A stretch of DNA of 64,000 nt from Priapulus caudatus (Eukaryota; Priapulida; Priapulimorpha; Priapulimorphida; Priapulidae): assembly GCF_000485595.1 (NCBI RefSeq), contig NW_014577660.1, positions 91,308 to 155,307 on the forward strand. Direction: 5' to 3'. How positions within the stretch are numbered: the first letter of the stretch is position 1; each line of letters opens with the position of its first letter. Shown here in pieces: positions 13,901 to 33,627 of this stretch. The notes under the pieces were generated by a model. The model was given only the letters and a program-made list of their open reading frames with translations, ran no database searches and was not told the origin of the DNA. The translations under genes were made by a program, and so were the position numbers.

Positions 13901-16353
13901 TTTCCCTTCCGCTCTCTAACTCGGCCCCTAATTGCCCTAGCACTACCAAACTTGGTATACTTACACATCTTGGGGAGAAGGTGAGCAGCGTACCAAAACC
14001 AGGTCACTACGATCTTTATTTGACCTTTACCTTGACCTTCATCATATTTCCCTTCCGCTCTATAACTCGGGGCTCCTAATTGACCTAGCGCTACCAAACT
14101 TGGTATACTTACACATCTTGGGGAGAAGGTGCGCAGCGTACCAAAACCAGGTCACTGCGACCTTTATTTGACCTTGACCTTGATCATATTTCCCTTCCGC
14201 TCTATAACTCGGCCCCTAATTGACCTAGCGCTACCCAAACCAGGTCATTACGACCTTTATTTGACCTTGATCATATTTCCCTTCCGCTCTATAACTCGGC
14301 CCCTAATTGACCTAGCGCGACCAAACCTGGTATACTTACACATCTTTGGGAGAAGGTGCGCAGCGTACCAAAACCAGGTCACTACGACCTTTATTTGACC
14401 TTTACCTTGACCTTGCTTATATTTCCCTTCCGCTCTATAACTCGGCCCCTAATTGACCCAGCGCTACCAAACTTGGTATACTTACACATCTTGGGGAGAA
14501 GGTGCGCAGCGTACCAAAACCAGGTCACTACGATCTTTATTTGACCTTTACCTTGACCTTCATCATATTTCCCTTCCACTCTATAACTCGGCCCCTAATT
14601 GACCTGGCGCTACCAAACTTGGTATACTTACACATCTTAGGGAGAAGGTGTGTCGCGTACCAAAACCCCTAAGGCAACCAATTTTAACATACTTGCACAT
14701 CTCAGGGAGATGAGTTGTGTAACAAACCGTTGTCTTTGTGACTTATTTAACTTTACCTACCTTCTACGTTCTTACAGAGATATTTCATTCATACTTAACT
14801 AGATCACGGGGGATACATGTAGTTGGCGACAACTGCCCTTTCTAGTTATTTGTCTAGCACAGAATGTAGCAGTAGAATTTAGCAGTAAGCAGTGACACTT
14901 TGTAAGTAATTTTTATGTAATGCTAACAGTTAGTGTATCAACAGTGCCTAGCTCATTGAATATCCCATTCTACTAGTAACAGCTGATATAGTAAGTGTCA
15001 CAGTGAAAGCTACACCCTCAGCTTCCCAAATTAGCAAGGATAAACCACTGTGTTGTAATATCACTGACCAGTTCAAATTACCACTCTTTTACTGACCGCA
15101 GTAGTAAAAGCAGACAGGATCACATGGAATGTTAGAGAATGCCGAATTAGCCAGGGGATGTGGGCTTACCACATCTTTCTATAAAAGTTTTCATTAAAGC
15201 CTTACCCTCTACATTGTGTGGAACAATTGTTGGAACAATTATGATTCTGTCAAACCAACAAGTTTTGTGAAAAGGATGATTCTGTCAAACCAACAAGTTT
15301 TGTGAAAAGGAAAATACTATAAAATATTCCCTTAAAGCCCTGCTCATGCAGGTCGTCCTATGATTTGACTATCGCCGATTAGCAGCGTAGCAACACTATA
15401 CATCGCCGATCAGATCGTAGTGTTCTGCAGGAAACGTAGACAGGTTTGCGGCCCCAGTATTTGTACTAGCACAAGCAGTTCTTTAGCACAAACAGAGCAA
15501 GCTTGACGCCGGGACCAGTCTACATAAAACGAGTTACATGACCAACAAAATGGCGCTTACCAGTAAACATCAGGTAACTTCGTAAATCTATCCTCAATTT
15601 TCTGAAAATCGTTATAATCATGTGCAGAAAAAGAATTAAAAAAATTGCCTGTGATATATACGGAAAACTTAATATATATTTGAGAAAGGGTTTGTGCAAT
15701 ATTCCCTCCTTGTAAACTGCTGTGTAGGCTGCCATTTTGTTAACCACGTGACTTTTGATAATCATGTGACTCGACACGTAGTGGTGATTGGCTGCCACTC
15801 ACGATTTGTCGCCGACCGTCGCATAGAAATAGAACCGTTTCTATTCCTGCGATCGCAGTCGGCGACCGTATTTTCGATCGTAAGATAACTCGTGTCGAGT
15901 TTTGACGTACGATCTTCAAATTTTGTCCGTGACTAGGTCGTAAGGGCGACCTGAGTTAGCCTTAACACTCAATTCAACAATGATGTTTAGAGAGAAAAAC
16001 ATATAACATATCTCACTGGCGCTTGGGACATATGTACTGCAACATTCACCCTCAGCCATTTCTGTGGATTCAGTAGGATTTGCTGCAACGTAGTGTGTTA
16101 TCACTTCAATGCTAAAGTGTTGTTGTAGCTAACGGTTACTATCTACGCTCTCTTGTTTCAGGATGACGACCTGAGGTTACGGCGGGCCGTGCAGTCGTCC
16201 TCTGGGTCGGAGCAGGTGCACACCGTGCCTGCCGGGCAGACGGGAACGTTCAGCACGCTGCAGCAGCTCACCCAGGGCAACGCGATCCCACCAATCATGT
16301 ACCTGGTTGCCGCCCTCATTCTAGGCCTCATAGTCGGCAAGTTTATACTGTGA
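4844..16353 (+). CDS. VAPB: VAMP-associated protein (VAPA/VAPB), 6 coding exons, 261 aa
   Basis: Tail-anchored ER adaptor that recruits FFAT-motif proteins (lipid-transfer proteins, contact-site tethers) to the ER surface. Exons: 4844-4904, 10804-10956, 11389-11492, 11766-11942, 12286-12384, 16162-16353; 786 nt including the stop, with all junctions GT..AG and in frame. An N-terminal MSP domain covers about residues 7-125. It includes the run CVRPNSG, whose Pro57 matches VAPB Pro56 (the ALS8 site), and KHKFM, whose Lys88/Met90 match the FFAT-binding Lys87/Met89. An acidic/Pro-rich linker and a short coiled coil (about 168-205) follow. The last ~21 residues are a membrane anchor with a GxxxG-type GLIVG and the family ending GKFIL. 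Length is close to human VAPA/VAPB (about 243-249). The start is the first ATG before the conserved strand and aligns with the family start. Invertebrates usually have one gene for VAPA and VAPB, so the symbol is approximate. Confidence 0.97.
4958..7933. repeat. Nested foldback complex in VAP intron 1
   Basis: The outer arms 4958-5128 (continuing at about 6588-6626) and 7741-7933 are inverted copies with tip CACAGGCACTTG. Inserted within the left arm is a second palindrome (about 5130-6585), itself double: 5268-5543 pairs with 6290-6557, and 5617-5925 pairs with 6006-6285. The outer loop holds a third foldback with telomere repeats (6630-6822) and a fourth, 6838-7076 pairing with 7515-7745. 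No transposase was found. Confidence 0.9.
6630..6822. repeat. Foldback with interstitial telomere repeats (T1)
   Basis: GC-rich arms (gcccggcag...ctgccgggc) at 6637-6688 and 6743-6819 enclose a loop carrying three and a half CCCTAA units at 6690-6711. Confidence 0.85.
8000..10350. other. VAP intron 1, non-coding
   Basis: AT-rich intron. A dispersed repeat at about 8998-9075 (tctggatgttttaaagtttg) has an inverted relative at about 41540-41625. A short inverted repeat lies around 9388-9450 (gcaaaacgaat...attcgttttgc). No exon was recognised. Confidence 0.5.
10357..10803. repeat. Direct duplication of the intron end before VAP exon 2, with a hairpin between the copies
   Basis: About 175-190 bases at 10357-10531 are repeated at 10612-10799 (tacaataaagaataat ... 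tcattcatgccatcacgt ... attaattgttat). The second copy leads into the real acceptor. A palindrome with core 10552-10599 lies between them. Confidence 0.85.
10552..10599. mobile_element. Short palindromic element (RRGAG family)
   Basis: The 48-base core AAGAGCTAATAATACC... ends in TAGCTCTT and is flanked by C and G and by TA-rich sequence. It shares tips with those at 44813, 47447, 59381, 60573 and the large member at 50627. Confidence 0.7.
10804..10956 (+). CDS. VAPB: VAP coding exon 2 (MSP domain core)
   Basis: The acceptor is ttttgtag and the donor tcag|gtaatc. It covers residues 21-71, including [13 protein letters not shown] and the [15 protein letters not shown] stretch that holds Pro57. 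This is the most conserved part of the MSP fold and is almost identical to vertebrate VAPs. Confidence 0.97.
11389..11492 (+). CDS. VAPB: VAP coding exon 3 (FFAT-binding strand)
   Basis: The acceptor is catttcag and the donor gtg|gtatgt. It covers residues 72-106, including [19 protein letters not shown], which carries the basic and methionine residues that contact FFAT motifs in the family. Confidence 0.97.
11766..11942 (+). CDS. VAPB: VAP coding exon 4 (end of MSP domain, linker)
   Basis: The acceptor is ctctttcag and the donor aag|gtgagt. It covers residues 107-165. It opens with [18 protein letters not shown], the last MSP strand, then a Ser/Pro/Ala/Glu linker of low conservation. Confidence 0.96.
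12286..12384 (+). CDS. VAPB: VAP coding exon 5 (coiled coil)
   Basis: The acceptor is cattttcag and the donor agg|gtatgt. It covers residues 166-198, a heptad-rich charged helix (for example [16 protein letters not shown]) corresponding to the VAP dimerising coiled coil. A Helentron-like insertion starts only about 22 bases past the donor. Confidence 0.95.
12406..13423 (+). mobile_element. Helentron/HINE-like element, family 1, copy B
   Basis: It begins TTAGCTCGCCTTGACATCG and ends with palindrome AGTGTCATTGACACT plus TTCAT. It has two internal ~320-base monomers (starting near 12481 and 12805), each with gataactcaagaaccgtttg. It sits in VAP intron 5, 22 bases after the exon 5 donor. Confidence 0.8.
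13561..14840. repeat. 92-base and ~147-base tandem repeats in VAP intron 5
   Basis: A 92-base unit occurs twice (13561, 13653) with hairpin GTATCCCC...GGGGATAC around GACGAAGTC. Then a ~147-base unit with acttggtatacttacacatc recurs at 13803, 13950, 14098, 14325 (after a partial unit), 14470 and 14617. The array ends near ggggatacatg at 14809. Open frames on both strands are repeat artefacts. Confidence 0.9.
15241..15310. repeat. Perfect 35-base tandem duplication
   Basis: Two adjacent identical copies of a unit starting atgattctgtcaaaccaac in VAP intron 5, preceded by a 13-base doublet of ggaacaatt. Confidence 0.93.
15808..15871. repeat. Hairpin in VAP intron 5
   Basis: Imperfect stem gtcgccgac / gtcggcgac with inner cgcatagaaatag / tctattcctgcg. 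No further assignment. Confidence 0.6.
16162..16353 (+). CDS. VAPB: VAP coding exon 6 (tail anchor, stop TGA)
   Basis: The acceptor is cttgtttcag. It covers residues 199-261, a Ser/Gly/Gln-rich spacer then the C-terminal transmembrane anchor ending GKFIL and TGA. Third codon positions are about 80% G/C, clearly richer than exon 2 of the same gene. Confidence 0.96.
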   Translation, partial: DDDLRLRRAVQSSSGSEQVHTVPAGQTGTFSTLQQLTQGNAIPPIMYLVAALILGLIVGKFIL

Positions 16354-19109
16354 ATGACTCCTGGCACCCCCCTGCATTGCTATTCTTTGCTCTCGTGCCC
16401 TGTCCTGTGCTCGCCTGCCCGACGCAACGAAAGAGAGAGAGAGAGCACAAAGTTGTATCTTCCTGGGAGGTAAACAGTATACTTCGATGAGCAATTTCGA
16501 ATGACTTCACTGATCTGTAATATTCCTGTCAATGATTTACTGGGTTTTGTAGCGACTTCATCCTTCAGCTAATTAATACGAAAATGCCTATCACGGGAAT
16601 ATTGTACATTTCAGTAGAATGGGAAAAGTATTGTGCCGGGCATTGTATAAAGTTTAACAAAGCACGTTTTTTCCTGTTTATAACTCCCGTTGCAAACAGT
16701 GGGTATATATGGAAAATACAAATACAGTAGTTGTTCAGTTAGGATATGAAGTAACGCTACAGCTTAAGAGGATAAACTGTCGTATTTTGAGGTGAATTTG
16801 TTTTCCAATTGTATTTAATTAGAGAATGTAGTGCAATAGCAACCTTTAAATGAGATTCATCAATTAAATAGCAGTGTGTGTATTATTTGACTGCTGGCTC
16901 TATTTAGATGCCATTAAGTATGAATTTATAAAGGTTTTAAGCAATATTACTTTGTTTGAGATGTCAAATTGTTACCATGTTTCCGTTTTAGCACGTTGGC
17001 TGACAAAATGCAGGATTTTTTATTGGAAAAGAATTCCATCGGTGTATCTAAGCATGATGAGGCTGTGGAGTAACTTGTAACTCGTGCTTGTATTTGCGAA
17101 AAAGGGCAGGTGGAACACTAAAATATTTAGACATACGTGCCAGTCAAACAAAGAAGGCCCTGTGTTGTAAGTTAACATACAACTCCTGATATAATGTGGT
17201 GTAGGGGCTTAATGGCAGCTGAAGGGTACTTGTCACTTAAGGTTTAAGCCTAACATGCCTAATGGCTTGCGACAAGCAGAGGATGAAGTGAGGGATATTG
17301 CCGGTGGTGTATGCACTCCCATACAAACATTTTAGCCATAGACCGTAGTTTCTGGGGACACTTTTGACACAAAGGGACAAACAAAGAAAAGTTTCTCCAT
17401 TGAGTAGCCCACCAAGAGATAGGAGGCACTCAGGTTGTAAGGATGGTGGTTTATTTATGGTGTGCTTGTTATCTAGTAGCACATACACCTGTGGTGAGGC
17501 TGCTGTATCAGTCCGAGTGAGTTCGTGCAAGTTTATTTAGTGCTGAAGTTCGTCAGCCAACATGCTGTGTGTTTATGTTGCGGGCAAGCTGTGTTGTCGC
17601 TATGCCCCAGTCATTCCTACTACCCACACTCGTGGGGGCAAAGTTGAGCTAGCGTTGCATATACAAACATGTACCCGGTCCATTCTTATAAGGTCCAAAT
17701 AGGTGTCGAAATTTTTCTCACTCATATTCTTTTTTCCTTTTGTATTCATAGCATTATTTTATTCATCTTGCTCATAGCTGAATGGTGACACTTAAAAATA
17801 CGCCTGTTAATATGATAATATCACGTGAATGGTTTTGGTGTTCGAGCAACGACTCCATAGAAGATTGTATTAAGAAAATTCGTGTCTCTGCCTTTAATAT
17901 TATTAGTAAGCAGTTATCTGTAAGCAAACCGAGTCTTGTCTATTCGCTATATGTGTAAAAAGCTGCTGGCTAATGTTTGTACGTGTGCATGTGCGTGTGT
18001 GCGCGTGCACACGTGCGTGCATGTGTGTCTGTGTCTGTAGCTTATACGCTACCAGTTATTCTTAATGACCCAGTAATTTTATGTTTCTTACATACTGCAA
18101 GCTGCTATGTTAATCCAAATATTATATGCTAAACTTTTGCAAAAGGCAAAGCAACCGCGTTCTTTGCAAATGGCACTGCATGCAAATACCGAGTTTTGTA
18201 TACATTAAAATGGGGAACGCTTCACAAGCTTTTCTTACGTGGTCTCCCACGATTTGGAGCTAATACAGTGGTTATCTAGTATAATTACCTATACGAGCAT
18301 GATTGAATATTTGTTGCTTGCTATATAATAAATGGCAGGTTTTGCGTGCAAGTTAATTTTTTTTTAGCAATAGTTAATCTTGTGCAGATCTTGTCAGATG
18401 TTGGTGAATTTTCCCTTTGTATAAATAATATTAACTATATCACTTTATCACGGTATGTTGATGTAAACCTTTCAATCTAGCGGAATATCCGATAATTAAT
18501 TATTATTCACCAGGACTTTCAGAATAAGACCAAGTCCAAGAGGTATGATTATTCTGAAGCCGATACACCCTGCAACCACTTTTCCAGTACAATTTTTCAG
18601 TCATTATTATAAGGGTGATGTGGATTTGATGCATGGGTAACTGGCTACTTGGGGAAACTATATGTATTTTCGAAGACTGAAGGAAATCACCAACAACGTG
18701 ATCGCAATGCGCTGACCGTTTTTACGTCATTTGCAACTATTGCAAAAGCATAAGCAAAACGGCAGCAGATAAGCTTAGTAGATGGCTGAGAACTGTGAGC
18801 CTGACTTAAAAAGGTATAGTAGGAAGGTAACGTGTGGGCGTGACTAACCACGCTACTAAAGGTACACAGTTCCGCGCATGTATAAGCGAACAGAGAAATG
18901 GGTGCTGTAATGTGAACGTAGAGCGAATTGGAATTGCGAGCATATAGAGCAATTGCTTACCTAGGCACTAGTGTGGAAAAGGGTTGGTGGTATAAACTGG
19001 CAGGTATGCACTGCAGTACCATATTGCAACAGCATCACGCCGTCTTGTGAATATACATTGTAAAATTTATTTATGGTAAATTGCTGTTAAGACTACACTT
19101 CGTGTACTA

Positions 19110-19115
19110 AATAAA
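19110..19115 (+). terminator. Candidate polyadenylation signal of VAP
   Basis: AATAAA about 2.8 kb after the stop. Another AATAAA lies at 18327-18332. The sequence alone cannot show which is used. Confidence 0.2.
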
Positions 19116-19544
19116 AGCATTGTGTTACTGATCAACCGTGACTTTATGAGCATGGCAATTAGCAATGTGAACACGTGTTAATATATATATATATATATAT
19201 ACTGCATGTAAACTTAAACCAACACGTAAAAATTGACAAAACCTTAAATTCAGAGTTACAATATTTAATAACTTAGTGGCTTTAATTCATAGTTCTTATA
19301 AACATCACGATCAAAACTCCCATGTAAACTAACAGCTACTTTATGTAGCCAAGATTAGTTTTCAGGGGGACATGATACACACACGTGAATATGTTATACG
19401 TATAAACACGACATGTATATATCATGTTCTGCTGTTGTGTGCAACGTGACTGTACATGATGCTAAACGTCTGCAGGGAGATTGGCACGCGAAAAAATACA
19501 AAGTAAACAAATACAAAGCACCATCGTCACAGCTTTTTAGCCCG

Positions 19545-19620
19545 CCGCACACGCTGTGGAACTTGCTGCGCCATCGTCCACACGTGGATGATGGCGCAGC
19601 ATGTTCCACAGCGTGTGCGG
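19545..19620. repeat. 76-base GC-rich palindrome
   Basis: Arms ccgcacacgctgtggaac / gttccacagcgtgtgcgg with inner gctgcgccatc / gatggcgcagc meet at ccacacgtgg. It probably belongs to a foldback element bounded by gttcacac motifs. Confidence 0.85.
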
Positions 19621-20829
19621 ATGCAAAATCCCTCGATCTGCATCGTGTGGAAGATTGAACAGCGTGTGCGGAGTGGCTGTGTAAATTTCCACACTCAATT
19701 CGCATTGTTCTTGATTGTTCGCTTGGACACGGAGCGTCGTTGAAGAGAGCGTTCACACGACGTTTGATCGATCAGTTCTTGGACATGCCTCAATAGCTGC
19801 GTTCACACATAGATACTACCCCAAGTAGTATCTATGGTTCACACGAGGATTTCAGTACCGTACTTGAGCGTTCACACGCTAAACATATACGCGGCTTATT
19901 CAGTACCGTACTGAAATACGCGGCTTACTCGGCGCGGAATCACATTCCTTAATACATGGGTGATAGATAACACAAGGATCTTATGCGAATTGATGAAGAA
20001 CAGGCAGCTATACTCCCCCAGTTACTTGTAGTCATTTGGCAACAAAATGCATATCACAGACAAGACAGCAGTTGATTAAGTGGTATACCACCTCGATGAA
20101 AGTTTGCTCTAAAAACTGCCGAAGAAAGAAGCGTTTTACTCATTGACGTCCTATAAAGGTCACTCACAGGGTCTAAGAATTAAAATAAAGTATTGGTGAA
20201 ATTAGACAAATGTAGTTGAGATTAACTAACTTTGCGCAAGGACGGATACAATTGTATAAGTTGGTGCATTCGTGACAACAATGTTTTTTGAGAAGTAGCC
20301 ACAAAGCTGTCTTTCTGTGACACAGAACTAGTACAAGTACAGCAATGGCATCAATTATATTGCAGATCTACATTTTTCCCACTTCACATAGGTAACATAT
20401 CATATCTATAGAAACTGATATCTCATTTACATACAAGATCTATTTGTCATATGAAAAAGTAGTATTCAAATACAACTACAAATATGCTACCATGGGATAA
20501 CTTCTAGCCATCCATCATGTTTGAAATTGCACTGGGTGTTATTTTAAACTACAATGTTTTAGCAGTAATTAGCACTGGCAGTTTTTTGCTTCAGTGACTA
20601 ATGACAAGTCGTGGCGAGAAATGCCTGTTCTCCCTCTCCAGAACCAACTCCACCCCATATCTCCTTCCTTACCTCCCATTTGCCATGTTTGCCTGCCCAG
20701 TGAAAATGAGCCTTGCTAACTGTTCAAAGGCGTTTCACTGTTCGTGACAGCATCTTATTTTCCATTTAACGTAAAAGTTGTTAAATTAGACCAATACTTG
20801 GGCGTTAGACACACATTCACGCACGCACG

Positions 20830-20862
<33 letters not shown>

Positions 20863-20875
20863 TTTCATTCAAATG

Positions 20876-21311
20876 CAGTGGCGTAGTTAGGGGGAAGCAA
20901 AGGGGGCCATGTCCCCCCTGTTGATCCGTAAGTTAAAAAAAAATAAGAACTGTCGTAGTCAGAATGAAGGCTGTACATGTACTCAAAAGTGCCTCAAATA
21001 CCATCTGCGATCTACATTTTCAAAATTTTCTGGGGGAGGACCCCCATAACCCCCGCCTGTTTTTTACCCCCCTTCCTTGGAATCCTAGATCTGTGACTGA
21101 ACAGTTACATATCTTGGGAACAGAGAACAACGAACAAAAATGTCGCCTTTTTGCATGGTGCCCAAAACAAAGATTGCAGAGCTGAGAGGTGGGGAGCATA
21201 GGGTGTGGAGAGGGAGGTGGAGGAACCATTGAAATATTAAGTCATCCACTATTTTGCACAGTTCACTGTTTTTGGCCCCACCCCAGTTAAAAAATCCTGG
21301 CTACGCCACTG
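20876..21311. mobile_element. hAT-type MITE (436 bases) with 8-base target duplication
   Basis: The terminal repeats CAGTGGCGTAG / CTACGCCACTG are flanked on both sides by ttcaaatg (20868-20875 and 21312-21319). An 8-base duplication and CAGTG-type tips are typical of hAT elements. The interior is non-coding. Confidence 0.93.
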
Positions 21312-21319
21312 TTCAAATG

Positions 21320-22320
21320 GTTCACTTATCTGCATTTCTCACTACATCACTTTAGCTAGGTGTGGGTCAAAGCAGTATAAACTAAAATTGGAGGTATTAC
21401 ATAAAAATCAAATGCAAGCAAAAGTCACCTTTCATATCTTTTCTATAAAAACAGTGATTACCAACAGGGTTTATCCAGAATATAAATATAACGTATAGCA
21501 AAAACCTTGCTACCGCCAAGGACTTGGTGGCTACATCACACATAAGCACACAAATCATTTGGTAGTTGCCTCTAATTATGAAAATCTTTGTCTTCGATAG
21601 TTTATTTGAACAAGAAACTCTGCCACTAGATGGCTCTGTACAAGAGATAATATCATGAAGACAAAGGCCAGCAGTAATTCAGATCCATTCAACAATAATC
21701 TAATACCACCCCTTTTTCAATCTTCACCTAACAGCATCGAGTTGCTGGGACCAAATTAGTGCTCGTGCATTGCACAGTGAAAATCGAGCACCTTATCTCT
21801 CCATCCCTAGCACAGGGCCTACGATTGGTGATCGACACCAGATCCCACCTAAAATATGATGACCTCGCTGTAACTTTACACAGGACTCACAGTCTCTCAC
21901 AGCCAGCTGCAATTCGTCACACACGTAACACCATGAGGATCACAAATCTCATGTCCATCCCAACTTGTCGCTAGTGCCAAAAGACTTCGTGAACAACGGC
22001 CCAGATTCATGCCTCTGAACGCCGGTACACCTGGTTCAAGCGCTAACCGGTTCTAGTCTGTGTCTCTATTGTAAACTAGCGTCTGCACCGCGAGCTAACC
22101 CTTATTAATACCATTCTCCTAGTATCCGACCAGCATCGACAGTCAGCCATTACTAGTTACTCCCTCTCTCTATCATGGTCTCGTATCCACCTCGAGGCGT
22201 AACCTACAACAGCCGCACCCTCGGGCCGACCCTCTCGCAGGCTGCGCTGGCAGTTTGGCGTGTCGTCGCGGGAGCTCTTGGAGCCAACGCTGCGGCCGAG
22301 TCAGACATCCGTCGTTCCGA
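21320..22320. other. Intergenic DNA and 3' UTR of MST1/2
   Basis: No gene recognised. A minus-strand AATAAA at 21601-21606 could end the MST1/2 transcript. The 140 bases next to the stop codon are GC-rich. Confidence 0.4.
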
Positions 22321-30785
<8,465 letters not shown>

Positions 30786-31000
30786 GTCGCTGCTGTCTGC
30801 CGGCATTTGGAATATACAGTTTCTCAGCACCAAATTGTAAATAAGAAAATACTGCAGAGAATGGCACTGTTACAGGTTGTTCTAAGTCAGCTTACATGCC
30901 AATAGTTTTGCAGACACCTAGAATAAATAAAAGAATACAATTGTCAATTCAGAGCTGTACCAATAATTACGAATCTGTTATTTGTATACACCAAGTAATG

Positions 31001-31286
31001 CTGAGAGGGTCTATGTCCCCCGGGGTACTGCCGGAACGTACCCTGGTACTATCTAATATGCCGGACCGTACCTCGCCTACTCCACTAACGAGTCTAGGGA
31101 GTCGCCTACGCCTATTCCCTAACCCGAACCCGAACCCTAATCCTAACCATAATCCTAACCCTAACCCTAACATTAATCCTAACCCTAACCATATCAAATA
31201 GTGACCAGGGTACGTTCCGGTATACCGGACCGTACCCAGGGTACGTTCCGGCAGTACCCTGGGGGACGGACATAGACCCTATAAGC
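31001..31286. repeat. Foldback with telomere-like repeats and 10-base flanking duplication (T2)
   Basis: Arms AGGGTCTATGTCC... and ...GGACATAGACCCT also share ggtactgccggaacgtaccc. The loop at 31120-31195 is a degenerate CCCTAA array. The direct repeat ccaagtaatg flanks it at 30991-31000 and 31287-31296. Confidence 0.85.
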
Positions 31287-31329
31287 CCAAGTAATGATCT
31301 TCATATATATATATATACGTGTGTGTTAT

Positions 31330-32880
31330 AATTTATATGTTAAAGTTTATAATCTATTTTATCAAATTTGTCACTCTCCGTCATCGATATGGTCCCGTGG
31401 ACTTTGAATATTAACACATTCAATGCTGCCTTGTTAAGTTGTTAACAATGGAACTATCGGCCTGTGCTGGAATTTTCATATATTCTCTTGTGTTTTACAT
31501 CGAATTTTCACCTATTCACACACAAGAACATTTTGATATTTTTATACATTTGATATTTAACTGAGGATATGCTATGAATACCTGTTTTAATATGCTATCA
31601 AATCTGTCGATTACATTATAAAATATTAACCTAAAAAATGTAGAATTTTTGCGTCCCAGCCAACCGTTGACGCAACGTCAGTTTGGAACCTCATTATGAT
31701 GCACTTATAAATTTATACTATTTTAAAAATCAGTAACTGCTAAAACCTGCTGGCAAATTAAATACTGTGGTATCAATCCAGAGAGACATGATACAAGATT
31801 GCGTGGCACAGCTTTGCTGTTGATCCTATGCGCTGCGCGCGGATGAGACGCGCAGTTCCACGGTATATGTGTCCTAGGTGTTGTGTTATGTTGATCAAAA
31901 TATTCATAACATCCCCGCTCCCAGCAGCATTTATGAATTTTGGTGACTCTGTTCTAGTACTTTATACAGCTGTATATATATATTTGTCGATTTACATGAT
32001 TATATAAATAGATATCGAACAAAATTTAGATATCTGGGTAGTACGATGATAGTACTATAATTATCTGCCAAAATTGGATATAAATATTTCCGATTTGTTG
32101 TGAAAAGTTAATCAAAAATATTCACAATAAACTCGCTCATGTCGATGTTTACAAATTTCGGCCAGTTGAATTTAGTACCCTGTGCAGCGGTACAGATATA
32201 TGTCGATTTATACGGTTATATCAACACATGTTGAACATAACTCATATACTGAGTTAGGGGATAATAATACTAGAATTATCTGTCAAAATTAGGTATAAAT
32301 ATTTCCAAATTGTTGTGGTATGTTGATCAAAATATTCATCCAACAACCTCCCACACTGATCTTATCCCAAACGCGCCGCAGCTCAGTTTTAGCACATTTA
32401 TGCGCCAAAGTACAGGTATATTATGTCGATTTAAATTCATTATGATACAAAACGATATCCAATCCAAAACTTAATAATTGTGTTACGTCAAGATAATGGT
32501 ACAATGATTATATATATCCTCACCCAACAATTACCGAAACAATTCATTAAATTACTGTGATATTCATCATCAACGCGAGTATATAACATCTACTAATCCT
32601 CCCTGATCATATCACCACTCACAACACCATTAGTTGCACAGTATTTGTTCAAATGGGCGGCCATACTGAGTGCTACCCCTGAGTCTTAGAAATGTTTATC
32701 TTGTATGATTTAAAGGGAAAATCCCACCCTCCACACCGTCGAAACGTGAAATTAGCTAAGATCGGTGGAAGGGGGTGGAAACGTAGACTGACCTAGTGCA
32801 TTCTAATATAAAATGTAATCATCGCCATATCTATATGATTCATACTATTAATTGCTATGGGGGGGGCGGGGGCGGATGAC
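31330..32880. other. AT-rich intergenic region
   Basis: No gene recognised. Several loosely related segments recur (attgttgtggtatgttgatcaaaatattca near 31890, 32105 and 32310), suggesting a decayed tandem repeat of about 210 bases. Confidence 0.45.
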
Positions 32881-32888
32881 ATCTCTAG

Positions 32889-33627
32889 TTAAAGCCCTCA
32901 CAATGCCATCCAAACGCACTAATTTTCTACAGACTAGACCTAAGCTAAAACTACTTCGGCGCGCATCCAAAATCACACACCTATGACAAAACTAAACTCT
33001 AGTGCTTTGCATTTCATGCGCGTTGTCTTATAACAAGGCTATTTGAAAATATACTCCACCGTGTTCAACTTCATCCCGATGTTGATTGACACCGTTTGCA
33101 TGCCTCTCCCAGGCAGCCGTCCAGGCGGGTGTGTAAGCGAAAAAGATTTCTACGGCCCTGTCGTTTTCCTTGCAACGCTGCCTCAGCTGCAATGTTCGCA
33201 GCTGTTAGCGCATAAGTCAAGCCCTACATAATCAATACCGTTATTTTCCAAACGCTTATTACGCTGAGCCTATAAATCACCTTTCTTAATATCTTGATGT
33301 TACATAACCCAGGCAGTCACGAATACTACAACTATCTAAATCGTAAAAGAACTACATAAATACAACCCCGGGACAACTAATTCCTTGCTCACACCTGCCG
33401 TCGTCAACATGTGATGCCAAGTTTGCTTTCAAACATTTAGCGTTTTGCGCGCAACATGCCATCTTTCCTTCACCTCTTAATCTTTCTAGTTTAAGCAAAC
33501 GCGCAGTGAATGATGAACTAGAGTTTATTTGTCATAAGGTAGGTGTGAATTACGCCATGACACGAAAGTATTTGCCTAGTTTTAGTACTGAGAAATTAGC
33601 GTTGGATGCGGCATGTGAGCCCTTTAA
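32889..33627. mobile_element. TTAA-bounded MITE, copy 2 (739 bases, diverged)
   Basis: Left TTAAAGCCCTCACAATGCC; right GCATGTGAGCCCTTTAA. Arms share gactagacc and aactagagtttatt with copy 1, with many small indels. Confidence 0.7.

Larger units (their letters stand above)
16354..20860. other. VAP 3' UTR and intergenic DNA
   Basis: It contains a GT-rich run at 17980-18035, a TA run near 19180-19200, a perfect-type hairpin at 19545-19620, a cluster of gttcacac motifs and small inverted repeats at 19730-19940, and a CA microsatellite at 20818-20860. No gene recognised. Confidence 0.5.

Noticed and set aside
13825-14579. Repeated open frames with [10 protein letters not shown] on one strand and [15 protein letters not shown] on the other
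   Set aside because: They are the two strands of the ~147-base tandem repeat, repeated with the unit.
21759-21974. 71-codon frame near the MST1/2 3' end
   Set aside because: Not recognised as any family, with no splice or start support; treated as chance.
30896-31201. Frame rich in Asn-Pro repeats
   Set aside because: It is the translation of a degenerate CCCTAA array in a foldback loop.
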